From Thermothielavioides terrestris NRRL 8126 (lineage: Eukaryota > Ascomycota > Sordariomycetes > Sordariales > Chaetomiaceae), in contig NC_016458.1 of assembly GCF_000226115.1 (NCBI RefSeq), positions 9,343,501 through 9,407,500 of the forward strand: a DNA stretch of 64,000 nt. Direction: 5' to 3'. Position numbers and translations under genes: made by a program. The notes under the pieces are model-generated. The model was given only the letters and a program-made list of their open reading frames with translations. It ran no database searches and had not been told where the DNA came from. Positions 22,725 through 34,476 of this stretch are shown here, in pieces (position 1 is the stretch's first letter; the number at the start of each line of letters is the position of its first letter).

Positions 22725-22862
22725 GGGCAGGAGACCGGGGGGGCAGCCCCTTGTGAGGTCTCCCCCGTTTCGAGCGGCTTCCTCCTCCAGCCGAATTGTC
22801 AGCGTCTCTGGGGATTCGACCTGCTCGTCGAGAATGATGGTGCGGTGCGGGTGGTAGCCGGG
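22725..22862 (-). other. Spliced 5' leader exon of Medusa
   Basis: On the minus strand GCTGAC, a usual branch sequence, is followed by GCTCAACAG ending at 22863, which gives a good 3' splice site. The segment 22862-22725 then joins directly to the Medusa start codon. The matching upstream donor was not identified, so the first leader exon lies further upstream. Confidence 0.5.
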
Positions 22863-25800
22863 CTGTTGAGCATGCAAGTCAGCCACAGCTTTTTAACTTT
22901 TGCCGGAATCCATGAGCATAAAAGCGAGATGGAGGAAGTCGAGAGCCGCGGTCAGGACGAGCAAGGTGGTGGTCAGACGGGGCGCCGTGTGCCCAGACCC
23001 CGATCGCAAGTCGCATGGATAAGCAAGTTGCCCGTCCAGAGCCGAGGGGGCATAGGCTCTGGTGAACTTCGACTCACCTCATACACCTTGTAGACCGGCT
23101 CCTGGATCTTGGCCGTCGACATTCAAGCTGATTTCCGCTGGATACCTGAAGTTGAAGGGAGCTCTTGCAAGAGCCACCACAGCTGTATGCTGGACAGCTG
23201 GGGATGGCAGAAGGGCGCAGACAGACTCAGGAACACGCAACGGCGATTGTCTCCGGGATTCAAATGTCTGGTCTTGCGCATCTGTCAGTACAAGGTGACA
23301 CACGACAGCCACGCGAAGGGCTGGCCGGCCAGGGCGCCCAGGCCCGTGCTCTGAGTCGACCTCTGGCGGGCCTCAGTTGACTCGCCCGCGCCTCAGGAGG
23401 GCTATCGCCATCTGGCTTACCTGGGAGCCGACTGTTGGACCAGATGCAGGGCTGGAACAGCTCAGTAGGTTGACACGCCTGATCTGGTGCAACGTACAAC
23501 CCCTGGATCCCGCGCTCAACAGCTTCTTAAGACGACGGCAACGACTCTGGGGCGAGATCCTTGGGACGATTTGCCCCTTGCGCGTAGCTCTGCAATGCCC
23601 GGCCGTGGCAGACGGTGTTGACGATCCAACTCTTAGACGGGGTTTCAGTCACCGAAAGACGTCTAGGCTGAGACGCAGGATCAAAGAACCTGAGGTCCTG
23701 CAAACCGGGTGAAGTTTCGGTCAGCACGAAGTTGGGGTGAGGGGCAAGGATCGGTCGCCGGCCCATGAGCATCCGGAAGCAAAGCTCACCAGCGGCTGGA
23801 CCGCTGATGAGGCAGCGAGCTCTGGGAGCTGGGCACCATGGGTACAAAGTGGTACTTACTCGGATGCTGATTGGCACACAAGGCCCGTTCGCTCAAGTCT
23901 CAAGCCTGGTTCTCGGGGCCGGGGTGGTGGAGATTAGGTTGGATTGTATGCAGCTATCCTGAACCTGTTCGCATGAGAGGTGTCAGAACGTTTGCAACTG
24001 CCAGCAAGTAGCCGTGAACGGTTCATCCGGTGTGAATGCGAGCTGCAGAACTGCGAAGGGATGCGGGCTGAGGAAAGAGCATGAGGGCAGGCGGAGGTTG
24101 GTTCAAGACAAAATCGAGACACTTCGTCTCTGATGGCCCGGGACGGATGAAAAGGCGAGGATCGGCGAGTGCGAGCGAAGGGAACGGGAACACAAGACGG
24201 ACCAGCAGTGGGCTTGCATATCTGGAGAGGGTTGGACAGCCGGCGCGGAGGGTGCTCAGCGCGCTCCGGAATGCAGGCTGGGAGGTCGAGATCTGAAAAG
24301 GCGCGTCAATCGGCAAGCTTGCCGCCTCGCCCTGCGTGCCCAAGGACTGGCACCTCTTCGGTCCGCTCGAGTGCGCCGCGGGACACGGGGCGCCAAGGAC
24401 GGTAGCAGGACTGCTTCAACCCCTACGCAAGCAGTCGCCTCCCCCGATTCCGCCCTGAGGACCTCAGGACTGCGGCAGGTGACGACAACGGACGGACAAG
24501 AGGGATGGCGTGCGGGTGATCAGGGATTGGAACTGGACCGGCCGTTGAATGCAAGATTCCATGTCCTCTCGGAGGGAGATGTGGATCATGCAAGGGTTAT
24601 TGGGGGGGAAGGTGGGGAGCCGGGGCCGACATGTCTGTGTGAAATTGCAAGGAGAAGCCGGCGGGATGGAATGCCTCCTGGATGTCGGTCGGGAAGGACT
24701 GAACAGAAGGAAACCTGGACGATCGGCCGGGCAAAGATCTGGTCCTGAAGCAAGTCCATCTGGGACCGCAGGCTTGCCCGAGGCCATGACACGACAGCTA
24801 GTTATGGGAGAGAGGCCCGAAAATGTCGGGACGAAGCAAGCCAAAGAAGAAAAGCAACAGCGGTCGGACCGGAACGGCAGTGCAGGGGGTGGATGGGCTG
24901 GCTGGTAGGAGGTACCTGTACTCGCTGACCGCAGTCCCCAGCGGTCTTCTGGCTCACAGGCCCGGGGATATCGCGACGCCGAGGGGTGCCTTGTGCAACC
25001 TCGGCGAGGTGACAGGGGTACCTTCTGGCCAAATAGGGACTGGCGACGGGAGAGAAAGAGGGTTAGGCCCACCTGCAAGGCTGGTCAGCAGTGGGATACT
25101 ATTGGATGGGTGTGGGGCCGGGACCTGGTAACCTGCAAGCACAGGGAGGAAAGAGATCGTCTTGTGGTGGATCTGGGTCCCCAGATCAGCTGCGCGGCAA
25201 TCCCCACCCCTGTGATCGAAAATACGACCTCGGCTGCCGCCCGGCACTCCCACGGGCGCTGGTAATGTAATCCGTACACTAGACGCGTTGGTGGCGATCA
25301 GGATCAGACGGAAACGAGAGGCGGACTCCTTCACCTTCCCAAAAATTCAACTGTCCGGGCAAGAGAGCAGGGGAGTCGAGGGAGACTTGGACGGGGGAGC
25401 CCAAGCCGCGGATCGGCGGGTAGCGGGTCCCTGCGCGCCGTCGACCTGCCCAGATGGAGCCCAGGCAGCCAGGAGCGATGAGCTCTGAGGAGTCTGGACA
25501 GGGTTAGACGTCGATTGGTCATGCCGGCGCCGCCTCGAGCGCCTTTGGGGGCGCGACGGGATCGTCGTGGGGGAGGCATTTCGGAGGCCCTCACGCGCAT
25601 GTCTTTTTGATTCGTGCGGGGGCTGTGCGAGGAAGCGGAGTTACATAGCATATGTGGTTCCCACACATGTCCGCTGCGCTGACGGCGCTGGCCCTGAACT
25701 CGACGCCATCTGGCCGGAACTCGCAGGACTCGCTGCGCAGACGGGACTGCGACAATAGCCGCCCTGCGATGTCACACCAACTGGAATGCGCCGGATGGAA

Positions 25801-28800
25801 TGGGGCGTCCCAGCGAGCATCTGGGATTTTGGCAGCGTGCCCGAACGAGATCGGTGTGGGAAGCGTGGCCCAGGAGACAGGCGATGAGGGAGCACGAGAT
25901 GGCAAAGAAAGCTGAAATAGGGTTGCAGCGGAATCGCTTGGCAGCACTTACTCAGCTTGTTTCCCGGACAGCTCGAGGTTCCTGCCCCGTGTGCCGCCTT
26001 GTCGAACGACCGAGTTGCGCCTCATTCGCGCACTCGGAGGGATGAGCTCTGAATTATTTGGGTGAGGGTTGGGGAATTAGGCTTGGGAATCACTCGGGCC
26101 TGTGATAAGACGGCGGCGGTGCGGAAACGTGGTAGGAGATCAGAATGGGACGACCGCCACTGGTCAGTCAATGAAACGAGTGTCCAGCGAGGCAGAAAGA
26201 GGGCCAGGCAGGTAAGTAGGAGTAGGCCAAATTTGAGAGGACTAAGGCGCATAAAAAGTCCAGAGGTGGCAGTGGTGGTGGTGGGTGTTGTGGTCGCCAA
26301 ACTGCGTCCGTAACACAACACGGTCGCCAACTTCTTCTGCGGCCTCGCCCGTCGCTCGGTTCAATGCGCCGCAATGCCAACCTTGGTCACAGCAGATGCC
26401 ATGGCCGCGGATACACCGCAGAAACCACGAGCATCCTGGCGAATGCGGTTGCGGTTGGAGACCGCGGCATCACCTTCGGTGTGGGCCGCGTTGCCAAGTG
26501 CTGCCGTGAGCGCCTTGGTGGGTGAGTGCGTGTTTCTCTTCAGGGATCAAGCATGAACGACCAGATGCTGGCGGAGTGAGTATGGCGCGCGTGTAAACAT
26601 CTGCGCGGGTGTGGTCCAACAGGAATATTGCTTCGCGGTAAATACGGACGTAGTGCGTACCTGTCAAGCTGGCTGTGATGCACAGGTGCCTGCAGAGTAC
26701 ACTGCAGAGCCCGGGACTCTCCAGTTGCCCCGTCGATCGAGCCCGGCGTGGTTCCCGGAGGACGACGGCGAGAGGCTGTGCGTCGTGAAACGTGGGCGGT
26801 GGACTGGCAACAACCGGGCCCGAAGCCTCCAGCAAAAGCATGTTTCCGGCCGCCGCCCGATGGCGTGGGCCGCTTTTCTTCAGCCTCGACGGGGCGGTTG
26901 GTTGGTGCTGGGAGCTGCCAATGGCCGGTTGCGGCATGTCGACAGCCGAGGTTCCGAGGCCGTGGGCCCGGGGGAGCGGACGCCAAGTCTTGCCCTGCGC
27001 CCGTCGCCCTCGTGTCCCTCCGGAGAGTGATTACCTGGGCATCCCGAGGCGTGCACGGGGGCGTTGTCGCACGCCAGCGCTTCTCCACTGTCCCTCCTTT
27101 TCTTTCGTATTTAGGTATTGTGCCAAAGCGTCTCGACGGTGGTGTCGGCGAGTTGCCGTCCAAGCAGCAGCAGTGGGCCGTTGAATATCCAGCGGGGGGT
27201 GGTGTGGCAGGGGAACAGGGGATTGGGGAGGGAGGACTGGTTCTTGCTGGCGTTGGACAGGAAATATTCATGGAATTGGGACCTCCACCAAGTTCAACAG
27301 AGCGAAATCCAGGGAACTCCACAGCTGGGATTCACGGGGAGCATGCGGGATGCGCCTGCCAGCCCGATGGATGTTCAACTGGGGTTTCCGTCGGCGGACT
27401 GATAGCCATTAGGTGATTAGGCAATTCAGCTGACTCTGTGTAGGAGCGTTCTTTCCCGTAAGTTGACGCTTCGCGCGACCACCGCCGGAGGGCCGCACTT
27501 TCCTATGCCACGGCGGGGACTCACGCAGGGTCAGGATGATAGAGCCCCGCAGGGCCACTTCCTCACTTCCTCTGGTCTGTGGTCGATGTGGAAGCTGCGG
27601 GAGGCCTTGGCTTCCTCTCGAAGTGCACCCCAAACCTGTTTTGCCACCCACCAGCCAGACGCAGGATTGAGAGAGATGCGACGAGCACTCGAGCGTATTC
27701 ACCAGCCATACAAATCAACCCAGCAATTACCCATTTCTCTGGCACCCGCCTGGACTCGAGAACACGCAACATAAGTCGCTCCCAGCGCCGACCACCGTGT
27801 CGAGGTATCATAACGGGCTTGATTTAATCTACCATGTCCGTCCCCTTCTGGCCCTTTGGGATGATTGAATACGACTTGACTGCCTGATGTTTACTCGGGC
27901 AAGGTATACCTAGGTGAGCACCCAACTGCCCACCATGTGCGCGATCTACGGCCGTACAAACGTCTCCAGATCCGACGGCTTCCCGCGCGTTGGCCGGCCA
28001 CGGTGCGACGTCGACTCCAACGATACGGCTTCGGGAAGTTGCGGATAGCGGCGGTCGGACGGGTCCCAGCTCTCGTGCCACACAATGCGTGCCGTAGTTC
28101 CTCGATCCCGCGTTTCCAAGCTCGCACAAAGCTGGCGAACGGAATCTGAGCCAACAATGCCGGATGTCGGCACTTCACCCGCGCCACCGACTCATTGTTG
28201 CTGATTCCGACCCCAAATCTGTTTGCTAAGCTGGTGAGAGACGCAGGAATAGCCATCGCAAACGGCCGACCCTACGAGATTCAGACCGGCAATTCTCAGA
28301 TGGGCAGGCATACAAGAAGCGCCGATTCTGCGAGACTATGCCGCCTTTAGTTCAGGAACAGCAATTTGAGACCCGAGCCTTGGCCGCGCAGTGACAGATG
28401 CGAGGCGGCAGGCCTGGCGTCTCAGTCCCGCCGGATACAAGACTTTGTCCTCTGATGGTCGCTCAGAGCTGTGGGTGGCCTGTGGTGCGACACCAATCCC
28501 TTGAGCAGTTAAGACTGGTAGCGAGAGGCGCATCGAGAACCACGCCGTTGTGCTCACCAGCCACATACCCTACTTGGGCGTCCGACATGGTGGCCCGCTG
28601 CGTGCCGACGGAAGCTATATGACGCAAGCCGTCTTTCCCTCAGTCAGTGATTCCTGGCGAGAGCGCAGATGAGCCTGCTCGCGGCTCAGTTTCCGCATCT
28701 GTTCACGTATGGTAAGTTGCGCCCCATCGCTTGGCAGCGGCCGTGCTCAGCTGATGAACGCCATTAGTAACGCTTCGCTCTATCAAAAGCAGCAAGAATG

Positions 28801-31800
28801 GCATCCACTGACCAAAGCGCAGCGATACCGTGCCCTCAATTCCCGCAGCAAGAACCAACCCGAGAAGGTGCGCAATGCCCAGCTGGTGCCGGATCCTGCG
28901 CGCCAACGAGCTCACCAAACAGCCACCTCTCGCCCCGTACCAGAAAAGAAACAGTCTGTTCAGCCAACGCGCTCCAGTTGCCCGGGGAATCCCAGCGAGG
29001 GTTGCAACGAGGTGCCAGCGACACCAGGGCTTCCCCCCTTTCCACATGCAGGCTGCCGGGGGCTCACAAACACAGATTTCACCGTATCGTTCGTTAGTCC
29101 TCGATCCTGCAGCAACGCGGACCTGACGGACCGATCTCAGCCAGCCGCAGGCGACAGAATGTGTAGCGTTACGCCCGTAACCACTCCAGTCGCCACTCAG
29201 GGCAAGCACGGCGAGCCATCGACCATATTCTGAATCGGTCGCCCAGCTGAGTGCCTCACCGGTCTCCAGGCTCCAACTTGGAGGTGCAAATCCGCGAGTC
29301 AGCCGCAACTCGAGCCCATCGCAGCAGCAAGGAAAATCAAACGAAAGGCGCCGTTAACTACGGGTTCGTCGCTGTGAAGCAAGTATGGCGGTGCCCTGGA
29401 GAAATTTTGCCCACCGCGGTGCCGCCAAACGCAATCTGGGACGACGCCGGCTCCACGCAGACGGTGAAACCTGTTTCTCAATTTGAACTGGCCAGGCGCC
29501 AGATCTCAGACACCAGCAGGGTGGGTCAGAGAACGATGCGGGGATGACAGCCGCCTGTCGAACTGGCGAACAACGATGGCCAAAAACACGGGAGCACCAT
29601 GAGACACCCAAGGACTGGATGGAGCCTGGATGGATCCCACGTGTTTGCAGGCCGTTGTAGCCTCTGACTCCGGCTTAGAGGTTTCTCGCTTATCCGTGGT
29701 TCTCACACAATAAGCAACTGCGGGAGGCGTAGCGACTTCACCCGCTGATTCAGGTCAGCCCCTTCCGTCCTTCCCTTGGCCCTGGACTCTGCCCCTGTGC
29801 ATCTTCCATGCCGACAGATCTCACTAACACCTTCAAATGAGAGGGTCAGCAATCGATCGCGGCATTTCAGTCACCGACCACTCAGCTGCGTCGCTACTCT
29901 GCCCTAAACCGCTGTCTCACCAGGCAGCGAGCCATACACACTACTCAGTAACCAGCCCATCGGGATTTCGTAAGCAGCTCGATCATAATGCTGCCGGGTC
30001 CCGCGGCCTGGCGCAGATAGCCGAGAGTGAGGCCGTGGACGGCCAACAGGAAGCCTGACATGTCGGCGACGCACAGGGCGCACGCTGCAAACACCCACCG
30101 ACAGAGGAAACCGATGTTCGCAACGGCTCCGACGGCCCTCCCCAATCGCCCATGTCTGATTCCGTACTGGAACCCGCTGCCGCGGTAACCGGGAGCAACA
30201 GCGGTGAACCGTTGAAGCGGTGTTCAACGGTTCCGCAACGAGGTGGGAGCGCCTTCCACAGAGCCGAGACGACCAGGCACGCGCGTACTGGGCGCGAGAA
30301 TGCGGCAGGAACGCCGCATCGCACCATGACGAGCGAACATCGTGATGACACACTGTTTCTCGGGAGTTCTGCCGTGGCAGACTCGCGAAACTCACACAGT
30401 CAGCTTCCGGGGCAGGCGCGGAACCCATCCTCAACATTTACACCATCTCTGCACTCCAGTCAACGGGGCGTTGTTGGACGTGGCACGACAAGCACGCCCA
30501 CCGAAACCTGATGCTGTTTTCGGGTCATTTCCTGCAGCCCCTGATCGGCCCAACCAGGTCTGTTGACTTTCCTTTTCCCGCAGGAGCCAGACAGGGGGCC
30601 GCGGCGGCCATTTCCACGCCCCTGCCGTGCGCGTAATGATGCACCTGCCGACCGGGGTGCGCTGCAGTGATCGCCGACCAGGATGTACGGGCGATGAGCG
30701 CACCAAGCCGGTTTAGGGACGGGAAGTCCCATAGCCATTTGATGTTCACGAGCCTAATCTCGCCCAGCACGCTTCTTCTGGCGCCATCATCAAGTTTTTT
30801 TCCCGCTAACGTTGAGAAAGGAAAAAGTGATCGTCTGTTTTTCGCAAAGCCGTCCATCGCGGGGCTTACACGTGTAATTGAGACGCTGCGCCAGAGTTCG
30901 TACCCGCGTCCTCGCGCAGCACCGTCGGCGGATTGGCGTCTCGGCCGCTGCCGATCGCACCTGTGAGGCGGTCTGACCGCCTGAAACGATCTCAACGGCC
31001 CGCAGTCAGACATTCTGGCGCCTGGGACTGCGCGAACTACACTCCTCAGTGCACTATGGAGTGTATGCTCGTGGAGTGCAGTGTATGTCACCAACGCGAA
31101 CGACCAACCACGCTTCGGCAGTCATGGGGCGTCCATTTCGACGCCCCAAACCGCCATCGCTTCGGAGTGCTGGACACGTACTATCTCCGTGAGGGCCTGG
31201 AGCTCGCAAGGCACCTGCGGTTGGGAGGTTGGTTAGCGTCCGTAGGGGTTACCGCAAACGCACGGCTCCCCGCTGCGATCTTGCCTGCCCAGGAGCCCGA
31301 TTCGATGGTGCTGCTGTTGGATGTGGCGGGCCACCGAGAGCCACCGCGAGTCTCCTTGTGAGCGTACCGCACAGTGCATCCAGGGGCAACCAGAGCCAGC
31401 CATGGGACCCGGAAGTGGTTGGAAGTCAGCGCACGGAGTTCCTGTTCATTCAACAGACCACAGATTCGAGCGATTCAGCCATGTTCGACACTCCAACAAT
31501 TAAGACTGCTATCGTGTTGGCTCGGTTCGAAATACCGCCAATTTGCGCTCCCATATCGCGAATCTTCCGTGCAGTTTGGATAGCCGCTGGCTCGCTGCAG
31601 CTCCGTCGCCTGACACCTACACAGTACGTCTGCACATAACAAGGGCTTCCTCACAGTGGGCTGGGTGGGATCGACTTGATCGACTTGCGACTTTGCATCC
31701 GACACACCGGTCCCCCCTCACGTGAATCTGCAGCGTCCAGCTCAACAGGGCAAGAGGAAAGAGTGTGGCTACCAGCACGGGCGAATGGCGCCGAACGGCG

Positions 31801-34476
31801 GGCTGGAAAAGGGCCGGTCCCAGCAGGTTCAGGAAGGCCCGGCGGGCGATCACTCTTGGCGCCACATCCCAATCGGGGCCCCCTGTCCGTGATCTGCTGG
31901 AGGATCTGCGTACCTCAAGGTTCTCTCTGCGTGCTTTTGTGACCCAGGAGCCGCAGGAGCCCAGCCCAGAGCCCAGAGCCCAAGGAGCCCAGCCAAGGAG
32001 GGGGCACACCGAATTTAATCCCGTTCCTTCGACGCTGACGATGGCAACCACAGGCGTCAGCCAAGGCGCTGTGTGAGGTGTTGAGCTCGTGCCGCCTTTC
32101 TGTTCACGCTAACTCGCGCAGCTTGAATCGCTGAAAATGGGGCAAGGACCGGGCCGACTCGAGGCTGCTTCCAGTGGCAGTGTCCATGCATCGCCGCGCT
32201 GGGCTTGCCTGGCGCGAGGCAGCAGGACCGAGTCGACGTGATGTCGTGGAGCGTGATGTTGAAAGTTACAGCCCGTCAGCTGCCACGTCCATGTACCTGT
32301 ACATCCGTACATCACATACCGACCTTGGTGGCGATCCCGCCGTTCGGGAGGTTTGGATTGGATAAGGAACGAGAGGCAAGGGTGGAGGAGTTTGTGCCGC
32401 CGCAGAGAACCACAAGGAAAACGTCACGGCAGTGGAGGACCCCCGCCGACCGGGGCGAGGCACACCGGCGGCGATCCCTCGACGCCGTTCTCCGCGCAAG
32501 AATGGAGCAAGGCAGTTTATCCGTTTTCGTGCCGTGAGACAGGCCAGGTCCAGATCGCGATCGGCCCAGGGCGGAGCCGAGAGAAGGCACTCGAGGCATC
32601 TGGAAGGCGACTCGGGCGATTTGGCAGCAGTAAGCAACTGCTACGCAGTTGAATCCCATGCCATGGACTCGGATCCTCTGAAGGCGGGCGGGAGGTCTAA
32701 CGGCTGCAGGGTGCTTCCAACCACGTCGTCTCATCTGATTCTCATCTCTTTGAAACTTTCTCGGCAGAGTAGCATGGATCGCAGGCATCGAATGTGGCCG
32801 GCCAACGAGAGCCCACAACAAGCATCCCCGAACACGTTGGCATGTCATGATGTCAGGATATTTCTCCCGCTGTCCAAGACTCTGCGATGTTCCCGAGTCT
32901 GTTTCTCCTGCACAGCATGCCAAACAGGTGGACCGCCTTTTTCTTCCGCATCTTAGCATTCCGAGCAGTCCGACTGGCACGATGGCCCGCTCCTACGGTG
33001 ATCTAGTTACCCGGACTTTGCCCGCCGGTTCGCGACGGCGGGGCCGGAGCATGCACCGCCAGGGAATTGAAAATGATCGCCGGCTGGCTCGCTGGCTCGA
33101 GGAGGAGCGTGTGTCGAGCTCGTCCCCGGCCCGCTGGGCTGGATTCGCCCATATTTCACCGACGGCATGGGGCAGAACCTCGGGATAATACTGCAGGCTA
33201 CATGCACATGTGGTAGCTGGTGCATATTCAGAGGGAAAAGCAGTTGACAAAAAGACCAATGGGCCAGCCCCGGAGAATATCGCCAAATCCAAAACCGGAA
33301 TCGCAGCCCGTGGCACCGTGGCACGTCGGCGTAACGTTAACTTATCGTTTGCCGCCAAGTGAGTGCCTGGGCACGCGGCAACGAGACGAGAGGTGCACCG
33401 GCCAAGCCTGATAGTTACAACAATGCTCGCCACGGGCAAGGATTGCCGCTGTCCGTCCAGAGCCGCGGCGCCCGGCATCATTTTCCATTTCCGCTGCGGC
33501 AGCACTGACCGGGGCAAGGGCCGGGAAGCTGGAGCCTGCCGCGAATAAGACGACGGCCTCGGTCCGGACGTCCGTCCCAAACGGGCTGGTGGTTCGGAAC
33601 GAAGGCCAAACACCGCAACCTTGATGGCCGGAAGACGTACCCCAAAAGCGGGTCGCCGCGCAGAAATGCCCTTCTCGAGTGTCACATACCTAAGTTATAC
33701 TCAGCCCAGGCGCAAAAATCGCGAGCTGGCCAGCTGCTTGGTCGAGCTTGGACACAAGCAGCTGCAGTGCCGCAAGTACTGGCCATGGCATCGTTCACAG
33801 CTCAGATATGGAGCCAAGCCGTCGGTCTTTTGCCCGAGCCCGAAGGAGCCGGAGCGCAGCCGGCGCACAGCAGCCCCCCGCGACACACAGCTTTGCCTCT
33901 CCCGAGCAAAGACAGCCCCAGCGCGGACGCAAGATGCGAGCGTATGTACGGAGTATGCACATGTGCATATCCACGGGAAGCCGTCCCTCTCCGTGCCGGG
34001 CGCCCTTCTTTTCTCTGTTGATCCTCCCAGCCCCCTCTTGCCGGTGCAGCCGGTCATCTTGTCAACGTGTTGGGTTCTCCGACCGACCGGGTGAGTAAGT
34101 GAGCAGCAACCACACGTTCAGTCCCGCACGAACTCATCCGACGGGCAAATCGGGAAGGTCTAAGGCCCGGCGAAACCACCAGCGGGGCAGCGGGTGACAG
34201 GGATCCCCCACCGTCGCGGCCTGCAGTCGTGCTGCAATGCTGCTCTCTCGCTGTCGTGACGCACACATTTAATCTTGGAGCCAGCTCAGACGAGCCACGG
34301 ATTTCCATCTTGACCCCGGCATGGCTGCTATCCCCGGCAGCTTGCCTTCTCTGCGTATATTGAGTGCAGTTATGTACAACACGAGGCCAGGCGAGTGAAA
34401 CGTAGTAGGTACATCACGTACTAAGATGTCCACCCAACGCAACACAAACCAAAAGGGAGACACCGAGAACTAGACA
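22863..34476. other. About 11.6 kb without a supported gene, upstream of Medusa
   Basis: Many open frames occur on both strands, but none shows a domain, signal peptide, membrane pattern or sensible splicing, and opposing frames overlap at random. It is bounded by the Medusa leader and the 3' end of the TPR gene. Purine bias is visible at 24.1-25.1 kb. A small cluster of GAGCCCA direct repeats sits near 31945-31995. The likely content is Medusa regulatory sequence, unidentified leader exons or non-coding transcripts, and perhaps decayed sequence. Confidence 0.5.

Noticed and set aside
30525..31094. 189-codon minus-strand frame in the Medusa upstream region
   Set aside because: No domain, no splicing support, and unusual composition; one of many chance frames in this stretch.
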